DNA of 64,000 bases. It comes from Gordionus sp. m RMFG-2023. Taxonomy: Eukaryota; Nematomorpha; Gordioida; Chordodea; Parachordodidae. Below are positions 52,051-63,000 of the stretch, in pieces (position 1 is the first letter of the stretch; each line of letters opens with the position of its first letter). A program made the translations under genes and the position numbers. The stretch is taken from positions 25,893,561 to 25,957,560 of the forward strand of contig NC_088775.1 in the NCBI RefSeq assembly GCF_954871325.1, given 5' to 3'. The notes under the pieces were generated by a model. That model saw nothing but the letters and a program-made list of their open reading frames with translations, made no database searches and was not told the DNA's origin.

Positions 52051-52378
52051 AAAAACTATAATTGTATGGGAGATAGTAGAGCATGCTAGTCTAAAAAGGC
52101 AAATCAAAAAAATTAAAACTACTTGATAATATTGAATAAATAATACCTCATTTTATTTCATTTATTACTTTTATGTACTTAAAATTTTTTTTTATAAAAT
52201 TATACTTTTTTAGCAATATTATTTTTTTGAAAATGGAAAGGATGAGCTACACCCTGGGAAAAATGAGCTCTCCCATGATGAGATTTTGAGCTGTTAATAT
52301 TGATTATTTTTAAATACAAATATGATAAATATATTATTTACAACTTATTGAAAATAAGCCATAATGGAAAATAATTAT

Positions 52379-52678
52379 CAGAAACCTACAGGCCCGGCTA
52401 AGCCCGGCCCGGCCGTATTTTAATTTTTTTAAATATACCCGGACCGTGCCTGAAAATTTTTTTAAAAAAATATCCGGGCCGTATATTTTAAAACCAAATA
52501 TTTGAAATCGCCATTATTAGCTATAAAAATCAAAAATAAATAAAATGGATTTTAAAAAAATCCGGGCCAGGCCTGAATTTTTTAAAAAGCCGAAAATAAT
52601 TTTTGGAATCCGGGCCGGGCCGAAAAAAATTTAAAAAAAAAATCCGGGTCGTACAAATGGTACCTCTGCAGATCTCTG
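52379..52678. mobile_element. CCGGGCC-rich hAT MITE (copy D) with perfect 8-bp target duplication
   Basis: The ends are CAGAAACCTACAGGCCCGG on the left and cctctgcagatctctg on the right. The duplication ataattat is perfect (52371-52378 and 52679-52686). Inside are blocks such as taagcccggcccggccg and ccgggccgggccg. Some internal text (cgccattattagctataaaaa, reversed) is shared with copy A at 4.4 kb, so these two form one subfamily. Confidence 0.87.
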
Positions 52679-52686
52679 ATAATTAT

Positions 52687-55127
52687 AAATAATTAGTGAA
52701 ATTTATTGACAATTTAAACAAATAAAGAATATATTAAAATAGCAATAGGATTCATGCAAAGAAAAAGAGAACTTATGTGGGATAAAGACCCATAAACATT
52801 TTAGATACATTGTATAATATATACTTTCATTTTCTTATATTTGTCTTATGTAGACAATTTTAAATCTTTTTGTTTCATTGGTCTTGATTTATATCTTTTT
52901 AATGTTGCATACCTTAATTGTTTTCTCCGTAACGGATAGCAAGAACGGATTTTTATTAAATTTATTAATGATTTCATGTTTTATTATTTTTTAGTTATTT
53001 CTTCTTTCTAATATGATTTCTTACCACATTCAAATTTCAATAAGCTAAAATAAATTTTAAAAATAACGCTCAAAAGCTCATATGAACCTCTGACCCTCAA
53101 TATCTTTAAAATTTAATGTTATGATAGTTTAAACATATTATTTTTTCAAATAAAGAATAACTATATATAGAATATGAATTAATCTTTTATATAAGATAGT
53201 TATTGAATAATTAAAACCTTTATTATTTTTTATTTTCTATAAATTGCCGCATTTAAAAAAGTTTCTTTTGAGGGTATAAATCATATATTGTGTTATATAA
53301 ATTTAAAAAAATAGCCGCATATATATAATGTAGTTATACATATTTGATTAAAAAATTTATTATTAGAGTTGAGTGCCTAAAAGAAAACTTCAAGGCTCAC
53401 AAGATACCTGGTCTCTACTATAACTCTGGTTTTTGTCATGATGTAGTGTGGCCAGCGAAATTATGGAAGCACTAACAATGAATCGTTAATAGAGATTAAT
53501 GTTTTACAGTTTAGTAGCCCCAATCTTAATAAAGTTATTAAAGAAAAAAACAAAAATAAACAATTAAATCTCAGATGTTTTAAACCTTTTGGATGAAGTT
53601 TATAAAATTGATAAATTAATATCTTAAAATTTTCTATTTTATTTGTTAACATTCTTTATTTTATTTATTATGTAAAATGCAAATATATTCTTCGCAATTA
53701 ATCCAATTAAATCTATGTATCCAATTCCAATGTATATGTCCCATCCACTTTTTTTACATCTCATTATAAATATCGTTATATGCGGTCCATATTTTCTCAG
53801 AATTATTATAATTTTTGTTTTATATTGTTCCAGTCATCCTTTCTTACACAAGACCTATTTCAACATGTTTAGAATACCTATCTTATAAATTTTAGAAAAT
53901 TTTGCCGTTAACCTTTGAGTCATTTATAATTTATATAAAAATCTATGGAAAAACTTATATAAATTATATTAAGTTCAAAAGTTCATAGCGAAATTGTCTC
54001 ATATTTATAGGCATTTCAAAGAAAACATTTCCGGTAAAATCGAAATTTTAAATTTAAAAAAAACGCGCTAAAAAAATGAAGGCGAAAAAATAGCAAATTC
54101 CCGGAAAAAACACATTGAAGCTATCATATATATAAATAATATAAAATTAAATTCTTACAACTTAATAATCATATTTTTTTAATCTATATTTTTCATAATA
54201 TATTTGCCCTTAACTCTAAAAGTTATAGAAATCTTGATAAAAAAAATTATATTGCCTGCATATAATTGCTTTAGATTCTACGGATAATCTATTCCTCTCA
54301 TTTGACTATTGGTAAGAGAAAATATTTTTACAACTTTAGCTGTATGAGCTGATATAGAATAAAATGAAACTTATTAAAATAGCACTACACTACGTTGTTC
54401 AAGGATTAGAATATAGAAATATTAGACCCATTTTTAAGAAGAGGAAGTTTTAAATATTTAACACTTTTCATTTTATTTGTAATAAACATTCAAAGTTGCA
54501 AAATTGGTCGAACAACTTTGATTCATTAGAAACATTTTTACTTTTCCAAAAGTCTATAGACTTTTCTAAACGTGACCACTTGGGAACATTTTAAATATAC
54601 ATCCACTGGAAATATTCCAATTCTTCTAGAAGTTCTGACTAAAAAGCAGAATATAAGATACTAATATTTAAATAAATTATCTTTCATTACGTATATTTAA
54701 ATTCCTTTATATTGTTTTTACTTTTAATAAGAAATTTATTTTTTCTTTCTGTTTACAATTTTAATGATTTTAAATGGTTTAATATTTTAATGATTAAAAA
54801 TAGTTTAACAATTCAATTAAGAACCACGGGGTGCCGGGTATAATATTATTTTTTCTAACATAGCTGAGCTGGGCCTGGGTTTTGGATAATTTTTTTAATG
54901 GGCTTGGTAAAAATTTCTCATTTAAATTTAGCTTACTTAAAAAAGTTGCTAACTTTATAAAATATTGCATTCTTTTTCCTTTAATTATAATAAATTTCAA
55001 TATTGCATATGATTGCAATAAATACGACGTTTATTTTCATTAAAAACAATAAATAAAATCTTTGGATACGAGCTTGGGCAAAATTTTTTATTAATTTTAT
55101 AAAATACAAGTAGATAGCCCATCAAGA
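52687..55127. other. intergenic A+T-rich stretch
   Basis: Contains a relative of the 51.5-kb repeat (about 53450-53530) and relatives of intronic blocks at 45.1 and 46.3 kb (about 54028-54075 and 53860-53960). Partial MITE-like islands (ggggtgccgggtataat, agctgggcctgggttttgg) lie at about 54825-54900. No coding sequence. Confidence 0.35.
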
Positions 55128-55135
55128 ATAACGGG

Positions 55136-55355
55136 TAGTGTTGTTAAAAAGCCTGATTGGGGTCGATTTCTAAAAGCTATTCGATTAATATTTTAGTCAA
55201 AAATAATATTATGCAAGCCTCAAGATTTGTCAAATAGAGTTTAAAACCTTCTTGCGTACTATGAGCAAAATATCCAGAAATAATATCATTAAGACTAAAA
55301 TATTAATTGGTTCGTTTTTTAATAAAGTTCCAAATAGACTTTCTAACAACCCCAA
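55136..55355. mobile_element. hAT-type MITE related to the 19688 family
   Basis: The left end is tagtgttgttaaaaagcctg and the right end ctttctaacaacccca. Flanking octamers ataacggg and atgacgga match at 6 of 8. The body is a long imperfect inverted repeat (aatattttagtcaaaaataatatt against aatatcattaagactaaaatatt), like the 19688 element. A duplicated host-like block, ttctgatttatccatcatcaaat, appears inverted at about 55369-55395 and 55890-55915 and may belong to a further element. Confidence 0.65.
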
Positions 55356-55363
55356 TGACGGAT

Positions 55364-56270
55364 GAATCAGAATTTTCTCCATTATTTGATGATGGATAAA
55401 TCAAAAATGTTCCTATTTTATGAGATGTGATTCAAACATTTACCTTTGCTTTCCTGAGATGTTATTCTGAAATTTTCCATTTTTATAAAATATGTTAATA
55501 TAATTTATATTTAATTTATGTGCACAATAAAAAAAAATTTCAACTATGTTTTATACATTTGTAATTGTAATTTATAACCTAAAAAATGTATTTTTTCTAG
55601 GTGAGGGTTTTGTGGTATTAAATCAAACCAATATTAAAGTTTTTAGGTCAATTAGAAATACAAATGTATAAAAAAGCAGTCAAAAATATTTTAATTGTGC
55701 ACATAAATACAATTATTTCACATATTTTGTAACTGATATAATGAAAAAAATGTGTTTTCACACATATTTTCCAGTTATTTGTTTATATTGAAGGTAGTAA
55801 ATATATTCTTTATTAACATATTTTATAAAAATTTCAACACTCGTCAAAATAAATATAAATTTCTGGCACCTCATAAGATAGGCTTATTCTGATTTATCCA
55901 TCATCAAATAAAGAAAAAATTCTAATTCCCCCTCATTCTTGATGGCTATATCAACTAGTAAATATATTATCCAAATATCATTCAAAAATGTAGATATTAC
56001 TCTAAATAATTATACCCTACCATCCAATTAATGTATACCCTCAATCCCCTTTAAATATTTAGATGCAAACTGTTCCTACCCCACCCCCACCCCCGCGCAT
56101 ATATATGCTGCCTAGAGATAATTTCGTTGATTGTAACAATTACATTCAGTTCTAATAATTTTAAAAACATTTTACCTTGTCCGCTAATTTGTCTAACCTA
56201 CAACTACTAGGGGCTTCTCAAACTTATAAAAATGCACTTAGCATTACCAGTAAATTTAAAGCCGCTGTTG
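55364..56270. other. intergenic stretch with an inverted repeat
   Basis: The sequence at 55369-55410 (atgaatcagaattttctccattatttgatgatgg) returns inverted at 55885-55925, and 55430-55480 is likewise mirrored near 55850-55885. So about 55360-55945 is probably a roughly 580-bp MITE with long terminal inverted repeats. No coding sequence. A GC-box-like run (ccccacccccacccccgcg) lies near 56080. Confidence 0.5.
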
Positions 56271-56275
56271 GTCTG

Positions 56276-58219
56276 TGTTACATCTGAATATTTATTATTG
56301 TAAAGGTTAAGATATATTTTAAAAGGTCACGTTATATATTTTAAAAGGACGTTATTTGTATATAATATTATAACTTTCCGACATGTAATATTATATTATC
56401 GAGGTAATCAAATTGCATACTATTAGAAGTTAAATTGGATAATTATATAAATGTATATATACCAAAAGAATTACAAATAAAATTCATTATCGTTTTTTAA
56501 ACTTTAATCGATATAATATTTGGCGACGAGGTAAAAGGTCGAGCGGTTTTCGGTCTTCGATCAAGTTAAATATTATATAGAATTTTAATTTTTTTTTTGT
56601 TAAAAAAATATAAATAAGATGAATGAGATAAATGGCTACTGACGTCTATAGACACATAAAATATCCTCAAAATTTTCTATTGATAGAGGAGCAAATGATT
56701 TCATTAGATTAAGTCGCGGCCCTACTGAATCCGTAATGAGATATATAAAAAAAAATATATATAAAGGAGCTAGCTCGAAGATGCGAATTTGAAGATAACG
56801 TAGAACTAAGAATTCGCGATCAATTAATCGCCGGAGAACTATGTTTACGATACCCAGATACTAAAGACGAAGACCAACCGTTAAACTTAAACAAAATTAT
56901 AGAATTTAAGATATAAAGGGCACTAACAAAAAAATAGATGCAGCCTATTTAGATTCCATGGATTATAGAATTTATGATAATAATAAAGGGCACTATCAAA
57001 AGGATAGATTCCATGGATTATAGAATTTATATGATAAAGGACACAATCAAAATGATTGATGCAGCCTATTTAGATTTCCATGGATTATAGAATTTATATG
57101 ATAAAGGACACAATCAAAATGATTGATGCAGCCTATTTAGATTTCCGTGGATTATAGAATTTATAATAATGATAAAGGGCACCTCTCAAAATGATTGATG
57201 CTGCCTATTTAGATTTCCATGGATTATAGAATTTATGATAATGATAAAGGGCACTATCAAAATGATTGATGCAGCCTATTTAGATTTGCATGGATTATAG
57301 AATTTATGATAAAGGCACGATGCAGCCTATTTATGGATTATAGAATTTATGATAATGAAAAGGGCACTATCAAAATGATGGATACAGCCTATTTGGATTT
57401 CCGTGGATTATAAAATTTGACACAGCCTATTTGGATTTCCAGGGATTATAGAATTTTACTTATCGTTACCAACATATTTAGAAATCAAATGATCAACAAT
57501 ATAATGATAATGGTAACGTGAATATTGACAAACTATATAGAGTAACTTGGAGTACTCCAATGGTAGTGGTACGTAAAACTTCAGGTGAACTACGATTGAA
57601 AATAATTCTGCCAAAGAATCGCAAAAATCGCTATAGGTCTACAGATAAATGATGATAAAATAACAAGAGAAAATAAAACAGTGATGGTGGGAACAATTGG
57701 TCGAAAAACTAGAATCGCCATCACAATCCTGGAAAAGGGAAGAAGAAAAAGAAGAAAAAAATAAACGTACAAAACCTTATTAAAACATCCTGACCAACTA
57801 CGAATAAGGGAAGAACCAGACGTAAGCAAATCAATAATAACAATTGAACCAAGTAAAAAAGGAAGGCAAACGGGTTATCCAACAAGGGAACTAAAGCCAA
57901 CAAAAAGATTAATAGATGAACTTGAACTTGGTAAATAAAAAGATTGGTAGACGATCTTAACTTGGTGGGAAAGAAGATATGTTACATCTGAATATTTATT
58001 ATTGTAAAGGTTAAGATATATTTTAATCACGTTATATATTTTAAAAGGACGTTATTTGTATATTATATTATAACTTTCCGACATGTAATATTATATTATC
58101 GAGGTTAATCAAATTGCATACTATTAGAAGTTAAATTGGATAATTATATAAATGTATATATGCCAAAAGAATTACAAATAAAATTCATTATCGTTTTTTA
58201 AACTTTAATCGATTTAATA
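56276..58219 (+). mobile_element. short Gypsy-type LTR element with an internal tandem array (fossil)
   Basis: The 5' LTR is 56276-56518 and the 3' LTR 57980-58219; both start TGTTACATCTG and end taata. A perfect 5-bp target duplication gtctg flanks it (56271-56275 and 58220-58224). A primer-binding-like tggcgacgagg adjoins the 5' LTR, and a purine-rich ggtgggaaagaaga precedes the 3' LTR. Inside are a gag-like remnant (ELARRCEFED, LIAGELCLRYPD, about 56760-56910), a tandem array, and a scrap of reverse transcriptase (VVVRKTSGELRL, about 57560). It is broken in many places and non-autonomous. LTRs differ by a few bases, so it is older than the 46.7-kb copy but not ancient. Confidence 0.88.
56911..57452. 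repeat. tandem array of about 70-bp units inside the LTR element
   Basis: About eight units of the form 'gggcac..atcaaaatgattgatgcagcctatttagatttccatggattatagaatttatgataatgataaa'-like sequence, varying in length between roughly 45 and 75 bp through small losses. It is not CRISPR: there are no unique spacers and the unit is continuous. Confidence 0.85.
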
Positions 58220-58331
58220 GTCTGGGCTTGAGCTAAAAAAGGTTTTTGCTTACAATTGCAAAAGCAGTTGAGTGACAGATCATAGTTTCGGCTATCCTGA
58301 TCTAACAAGTTCAAAAGTAATAGGCTAAAGC

Positions 58332-58529
58332 ATGTCTTTAGAATGTGAATTTAATAGTATCCAAATCCTTCTACGCCGGGTCCCAAATCATCTCGAACCT
58401 CCAGCATATTCTTTAACAGTAGAAGACGCAATAGGGCTAATCCTGCCAGTTGGGAAGTTAGCCGACTTGCCAATACTTCTTCCCTCATATTTTCAATATG
58501 AACCTCTTTCTACAAGTCAATATAATTAA
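58332..58529 (+). CDS. possible terminal exon or small ORF, unrecognised
   Basis: 65 codons with better-than-background composition. It includes QILLRRVPNHLEPPAYSL and TVEDAIGLILPVGKLADL and ends in STSQYN. An acceptor-like ctttag lies at 58336-58341, so it may be the last exon of a gene whose other exons I cannot find. It is equally possible that it is chance or a decayed element. No family was recognised. Confidence 0.3.
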   Translation: MSLECEFNSIQILLRRVPNHLEPPAYSLTVEDAIGLILPVGKLADLPILLPSYFQYEPLSTSQYN

Positions 58530-58770
58530 TATATATTCTAACTTTTCTCTTAATATCCCATTCAATAAATACCTATAATACTACAAGGATCTCTAGCACT
58601 CCTATTTCTGGGGGAGGGGGTCAAGGCAAATCATTTGAAGTAAGGTTCTCAACGGAAGTTTCATTTATGCCCACTTTTAAGCATTAATTTTTTTTTAATA
58701 GTATTTTTTAATAAAAAATTTCTAATATATTTTTATTTTCACTAACAATAAATAAACGGTAATATAAATT

Positions 58771-59007
58771 ATGCAATATTTTAAACAATATATATCACTT
58801 ACAGTTTTGTTAGAACAGGCTCCTGAAAATTTTAAAATGGAGAAAATTTTTATAGGTAGTAAAGTAAACCATAAATATGCCAATAAAATAAATATACTTA
58901 TAAACCGAATACTGGATATTCCAATTCAAAATTTTGGCAATTATTTTTACCCGCCATGGGATTGGATAGGTCGCTTAAAAGTACGAATAGAAAGATACGA
59001 TATTTAA
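58771..59007 (+). CDS. possible small ORF, unrecognised
   Basis: 78 codons in A+T-rich DNA, with some protein-like texture: TVLLEQAPENFKMEKIFIG near the start and YFYPPWDWIGRLKVRIERYD near the end. No family was recognised, and it has no neighbouring exons with a clear splice fit. Low confidence that it is expressed. Confidence 0.22.
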   Translation: MQYFKQYISLTVLLEQAPENFKMEKIFIGSKVNHKYANKINILINRILDIPIQNFGNYFYPPWDWIGRLKVRIERYDI

Positions 59008-59292
59008 AAAATCTGTACATTCCTCTATATTTTATAATAAAATATGAATCGGGTATCACAAACAGCATAAACTTGACTTCAGATAATAAAGGCTATTTTA
59101 TTTCTTTGTTTTCGATATTTAAAACATATTAACAGACTTAATTTATTTATATTTTAATAAAAATTTAGGTATTAGACCTCTATACGTTGCTACCTCATGC
59201 TTCCGCCGTTCAAAGCTGTACTTCAAAATGCGCGATAAAAATGACATAAATATATATATACAACATAGAAAATGGCGTGAAGTTATACACTA

Positions 59293-59298
59293 TTTATT
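59293..59298 (-). other. candidate DCTN1 polyadenylation signal
   Basis: tttatt on plus is AATAAA on minus, about 220 bases after the DCTN1 stop. Support is positional only. Confidence 0.35.
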
Positions 59299-59514
59299 TG
59301 TGACATCGCGTTCAAAATTAAATAACATTTAAAATAAATTCTTTTAAAAATGTATATCAAAAAGAGAAGCATGTGTAACAAAATAAATAACAAAAATAAC
59401 TTAAATCTATTATGATTAGGCCTATTAATTATTATCACATTTATGCTTTTAAAATGATATACAGATATTTATAAATAAAAAAATAAACAAAAAACAATAT
59501 ATAATTTTAAAATA

Positions 59515-60010
59515 TTAGGGTTTTTTATGGTTATAAAGCGCATATATATCTTTAAAAATTTGAGGATTTAACAATAAACGATTAGTAGGGTTGGATATTT
59601 TTTGGACCGTAGATCGAAAAACTATTTTCGCCAACAATAATTTAGAAAATGAGTGTGGTTGGGTATCATGATTTTCGGTCTTTTCGATTATTCTTTTAAC
59701 GCCATTGTAACACTCGAACAATGATCCCGAATAGGAGATACTCGGTTCAGACTGAATGTGACTATTTTCTTTTTGGTCTTCCAATTCGTTGGATATCTTT
59801 TTCAATCGAGACATATCAGTCAATTGGCGAGTATGAGAAAGCCCGGAGTCAATCGTTAAATCGAAAACCTTAGGGGACGCCAAAGCGTCAAGAAAATCAT
59901 GTCGCAATGCATCGTTGACAGAGGTCCGCTTTTTGACGCTAATACGTTGTTTTCTTATGTGTTCGTGGTCATGCACAAACGAGAATTCATGAGAATTCGG
60001 GTCACGGTAC
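59515..60010 (-). CDS. DCTN1: DCTN1 last exon
   Basis: 496 nt with the stop. It begins after acceptor ttttttttcag with G TAC CGT, continuing Arg from the previous exon: YRDPNSHEFSFVHDHEH. It carries the C-terminal blocks that support the dynactin assignment. Confidence 0.72.
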
Positions 60011-63000
60011 CTGAAAAAAAAATGCATAAACAAATTTTAACATTGTTTGTTTTCGTTAATAATATTAAATATTATAGGGATTTTACGGAATGAGTTAGAC
60101 AAGAATTAAAGATATTTATTTAAGTGGTGGTAAAATAATATTTATCACAATTATAATATATCTCTTTCGGTAAAAGTTAATTGTATATAAAAAAACATTT
60201 GATTATTATTTCAACATAAATTAACTTTTACAATTATAGATACTTTAAATTTTGATTTATAGCCGCAAGAGATATATTATTATAAATAAAAGACCATAAA
60301 AATATTAAATAGAATATATATTATATTACTACATGTATCGAATAAAATTTAAAAAAATGAGAAGAAAAAAAAATGTGTTACATGTAAAAAAGGATGAAAT
60401 AACATAATTAATATGCCAGCAATTAAAAAGGTGTGGGAGAGGGGTTACTATTGATCTTCATACTTCTTTCGTAATTTTAATTTAAAAACTATAATTTACA
60501 CTCTATGGGGCTAATTGACAATAAAGTTGTAATATGTAATAATTCCAAGATTAACTTTAAATATTACATCACAACATATATCCTAAAATGGATTCTCATT
60601 ATATACTGACCAATTAATAATATGATTATACTTACAATTGTTATTAAAATAAATCATTATGATTAAAATGATTTATTATTAATTTAACTGCTTGATAAAA
60701 AAAAATTAAAATGATTTATAATTAATTTAAATACTTGACAAAGAAAATTAATAAAATCTAATAATTTTTTAGTCGTGTTCATATGATCGAGCGCACCTGG
60801 AAAGGTTGGAAGCATATCGCGATAAAATCTTCAATTTAGCCTCATACAAGAGTGCGAGAGAGCGCCTGAGTGGAACGTTACTCGGCTTGAACGCAATTTC
60901 ACCAACGCAGATATCTTGGTATGCTTTAGGTTTTGGTGAGCTGGCATCCAGTGAAAGTAAAACTAATTTGTCATCCTCGTTCTGAACCATGGTAGCATCG
61001 ATGGGAAATCCGGGAAAAGGCCTGGGTTTGGTCTTGGCGACACCTGAAACAGCTCTGCTAGTCCCCGAAGAGTGAAAAGATCGTGGTGACCGTAATACAT
61101 GTGCTAGCTCTGCTTCTTTGTCTGCAGCACGTGAGGTCTCGTGGCGAATTCGGTCTTCGTAATGAGATCGAACAGCCTCGAGTTCGCCTGTAGCAACCCG
61201 AATTCTATTCTCAGCCAACTCGAGTCTGACTTGCATCTCCTCGCATTGCTCGGTTTTCCTCTTGAGCCGAACCCTGTATTCAAAAAGATGTTGCTGTTCG
61301 TTTTCGTCGTTGACGGTGTAGACGGAAGCAGGCCCCTCGGGAGAGCACACGGATCCGTCTCGGTCATTGTCCAGATTTAAGCGATTGGATGCAGGGACCA
61401 TATCCAGAGCCGTTTTAATAGTAGAAGTTAAGGGCGCGTTCATGGGTTCTACACAAAAGTTCTGGAAGAAATGAGAGAAGAGATAATCGATGTCTTTGTC
61501 AGAATTGGACTCGACTAATTTATCATAATTTTTGTTTTTTAAAAAAATTGGCAAGTTTAATATCTAATAATTAGCATAACTATAATGTGAATTAACTAAG
61601 CATAGGGCTGCACAGATTCAAAATCGGTATCGGTACCGATATTGGCCTTCTGGGCAAGATATCAAATCGATCTTATATTTAAAACTAACCAAATATCGGT
61701 TTTATATGCCATAAAATCAAAAGGTGGCTTATAGATAGTATCGCTGAACTAGGCGCGTTACCAAGGGTTGGAAAGTGGGAAATTTGACTGTTCTCGCAAG
61801 TATCATTTAAAGCTAATAAAAAATTCTCTCTTTATCCCCCACCCAAGGTTTGCAGTATATTCTAATGATTTTTTTTAAATAGTTATCATAATATATAAAG
61901 GCGCGAAATAAAAGAAGGGAGAGGGAAATACACATCCTTATGAAACCTTAGGGATTACAAAATGAATTTTAAATTTATAAATTTTTCAGGGGAAAGCAAG
62001 TGCCCTCATACTCTGTGGTAGAGATCTGCAAAGTTAGGCCCGGCCCGAGTCCGTCGGGCCTAATTTATTTAAAATAATCGGGTTCGGGCTGGGCCAAGCC
62101 TAATATTTTTATAAAAAATTCGGGCCGAGTCGGGTCGGACCTTGGAAATTTTTTAAATATATCTAAATTTATCAATTTTACATTGAATTTTTAATGTAAA
62201 ATAAAAATATTTGATTTTATTTATTGAAACTAAACGACATATAACATATGTCTTTTATTTTGAGTAATTATAAAAATTAATTTCTATATTTAAATAAATT
62301 CGAGCCGAGCCGAGCCGGGCCGGTAAATTTTTTAAAAAAAATTCGGGTTCGGAGCCAAAACATTTTTAAAATAAATTTCGGGCTGGGCTTGAAAAATTAG
62401 GCCCGATGCAGATCACTACTCTGTGGACGCCAAGGCCAATGAAGCGATATAATATTCATTAATATTATGAATTTATGGCTTGATTGATTAAATCCGTATC
62501 AAATGATGGAAAATATAAGTATCAATTACCAGGCCGCTGGAACAACTGTCCACTTTTGTTCTAAGTTTAGGAACGTTAGGGAATATTCCTGAAAAAAATA
62601 CATCTACTTATATTCCTATTTTATGAATATACAAATTTTATCCATTAATTTTGAAAATATACAATCAATTATACTACGCCTAAAAAAAATATATTCTCTA
62701 AAAAAAATATCATTTGTATTTGTACGATACTGTTTTTTTTGTTGTGTGTCGAAAAAACATCATTCAACAGTAATTTGGTTTAATTTAGGCCCTATTCAAA
62801 TTTATTTATTCGCCCATTTCCGAATTTTTATTTTAAGATGGAACCTTGCCAGGAAATTTTTAATCAAAAAAATATATAAATTAAAAGCATTTTTTTTAAA
62901 GATAAATGTAATTTAAAAAAATTACTAAAGGCTTCCTCATCCCAGATAAATTAGAAATATCAGTTTATTAGGAAAAGAGGAAGGTAAAATATTGCTATAT

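Noticed and set aside
56911-57452. CRISPR-like array
   Set aside because: The repeats are contiguous tandem units without unique spacers, lie in an LTR element, and the genome is eukaryotic.
57590-57903. Minus-strand open frames of 60-79 residues
   Set aside because: They are antisense by-products of A-rich sequence in the short LTR element and have no motifs.
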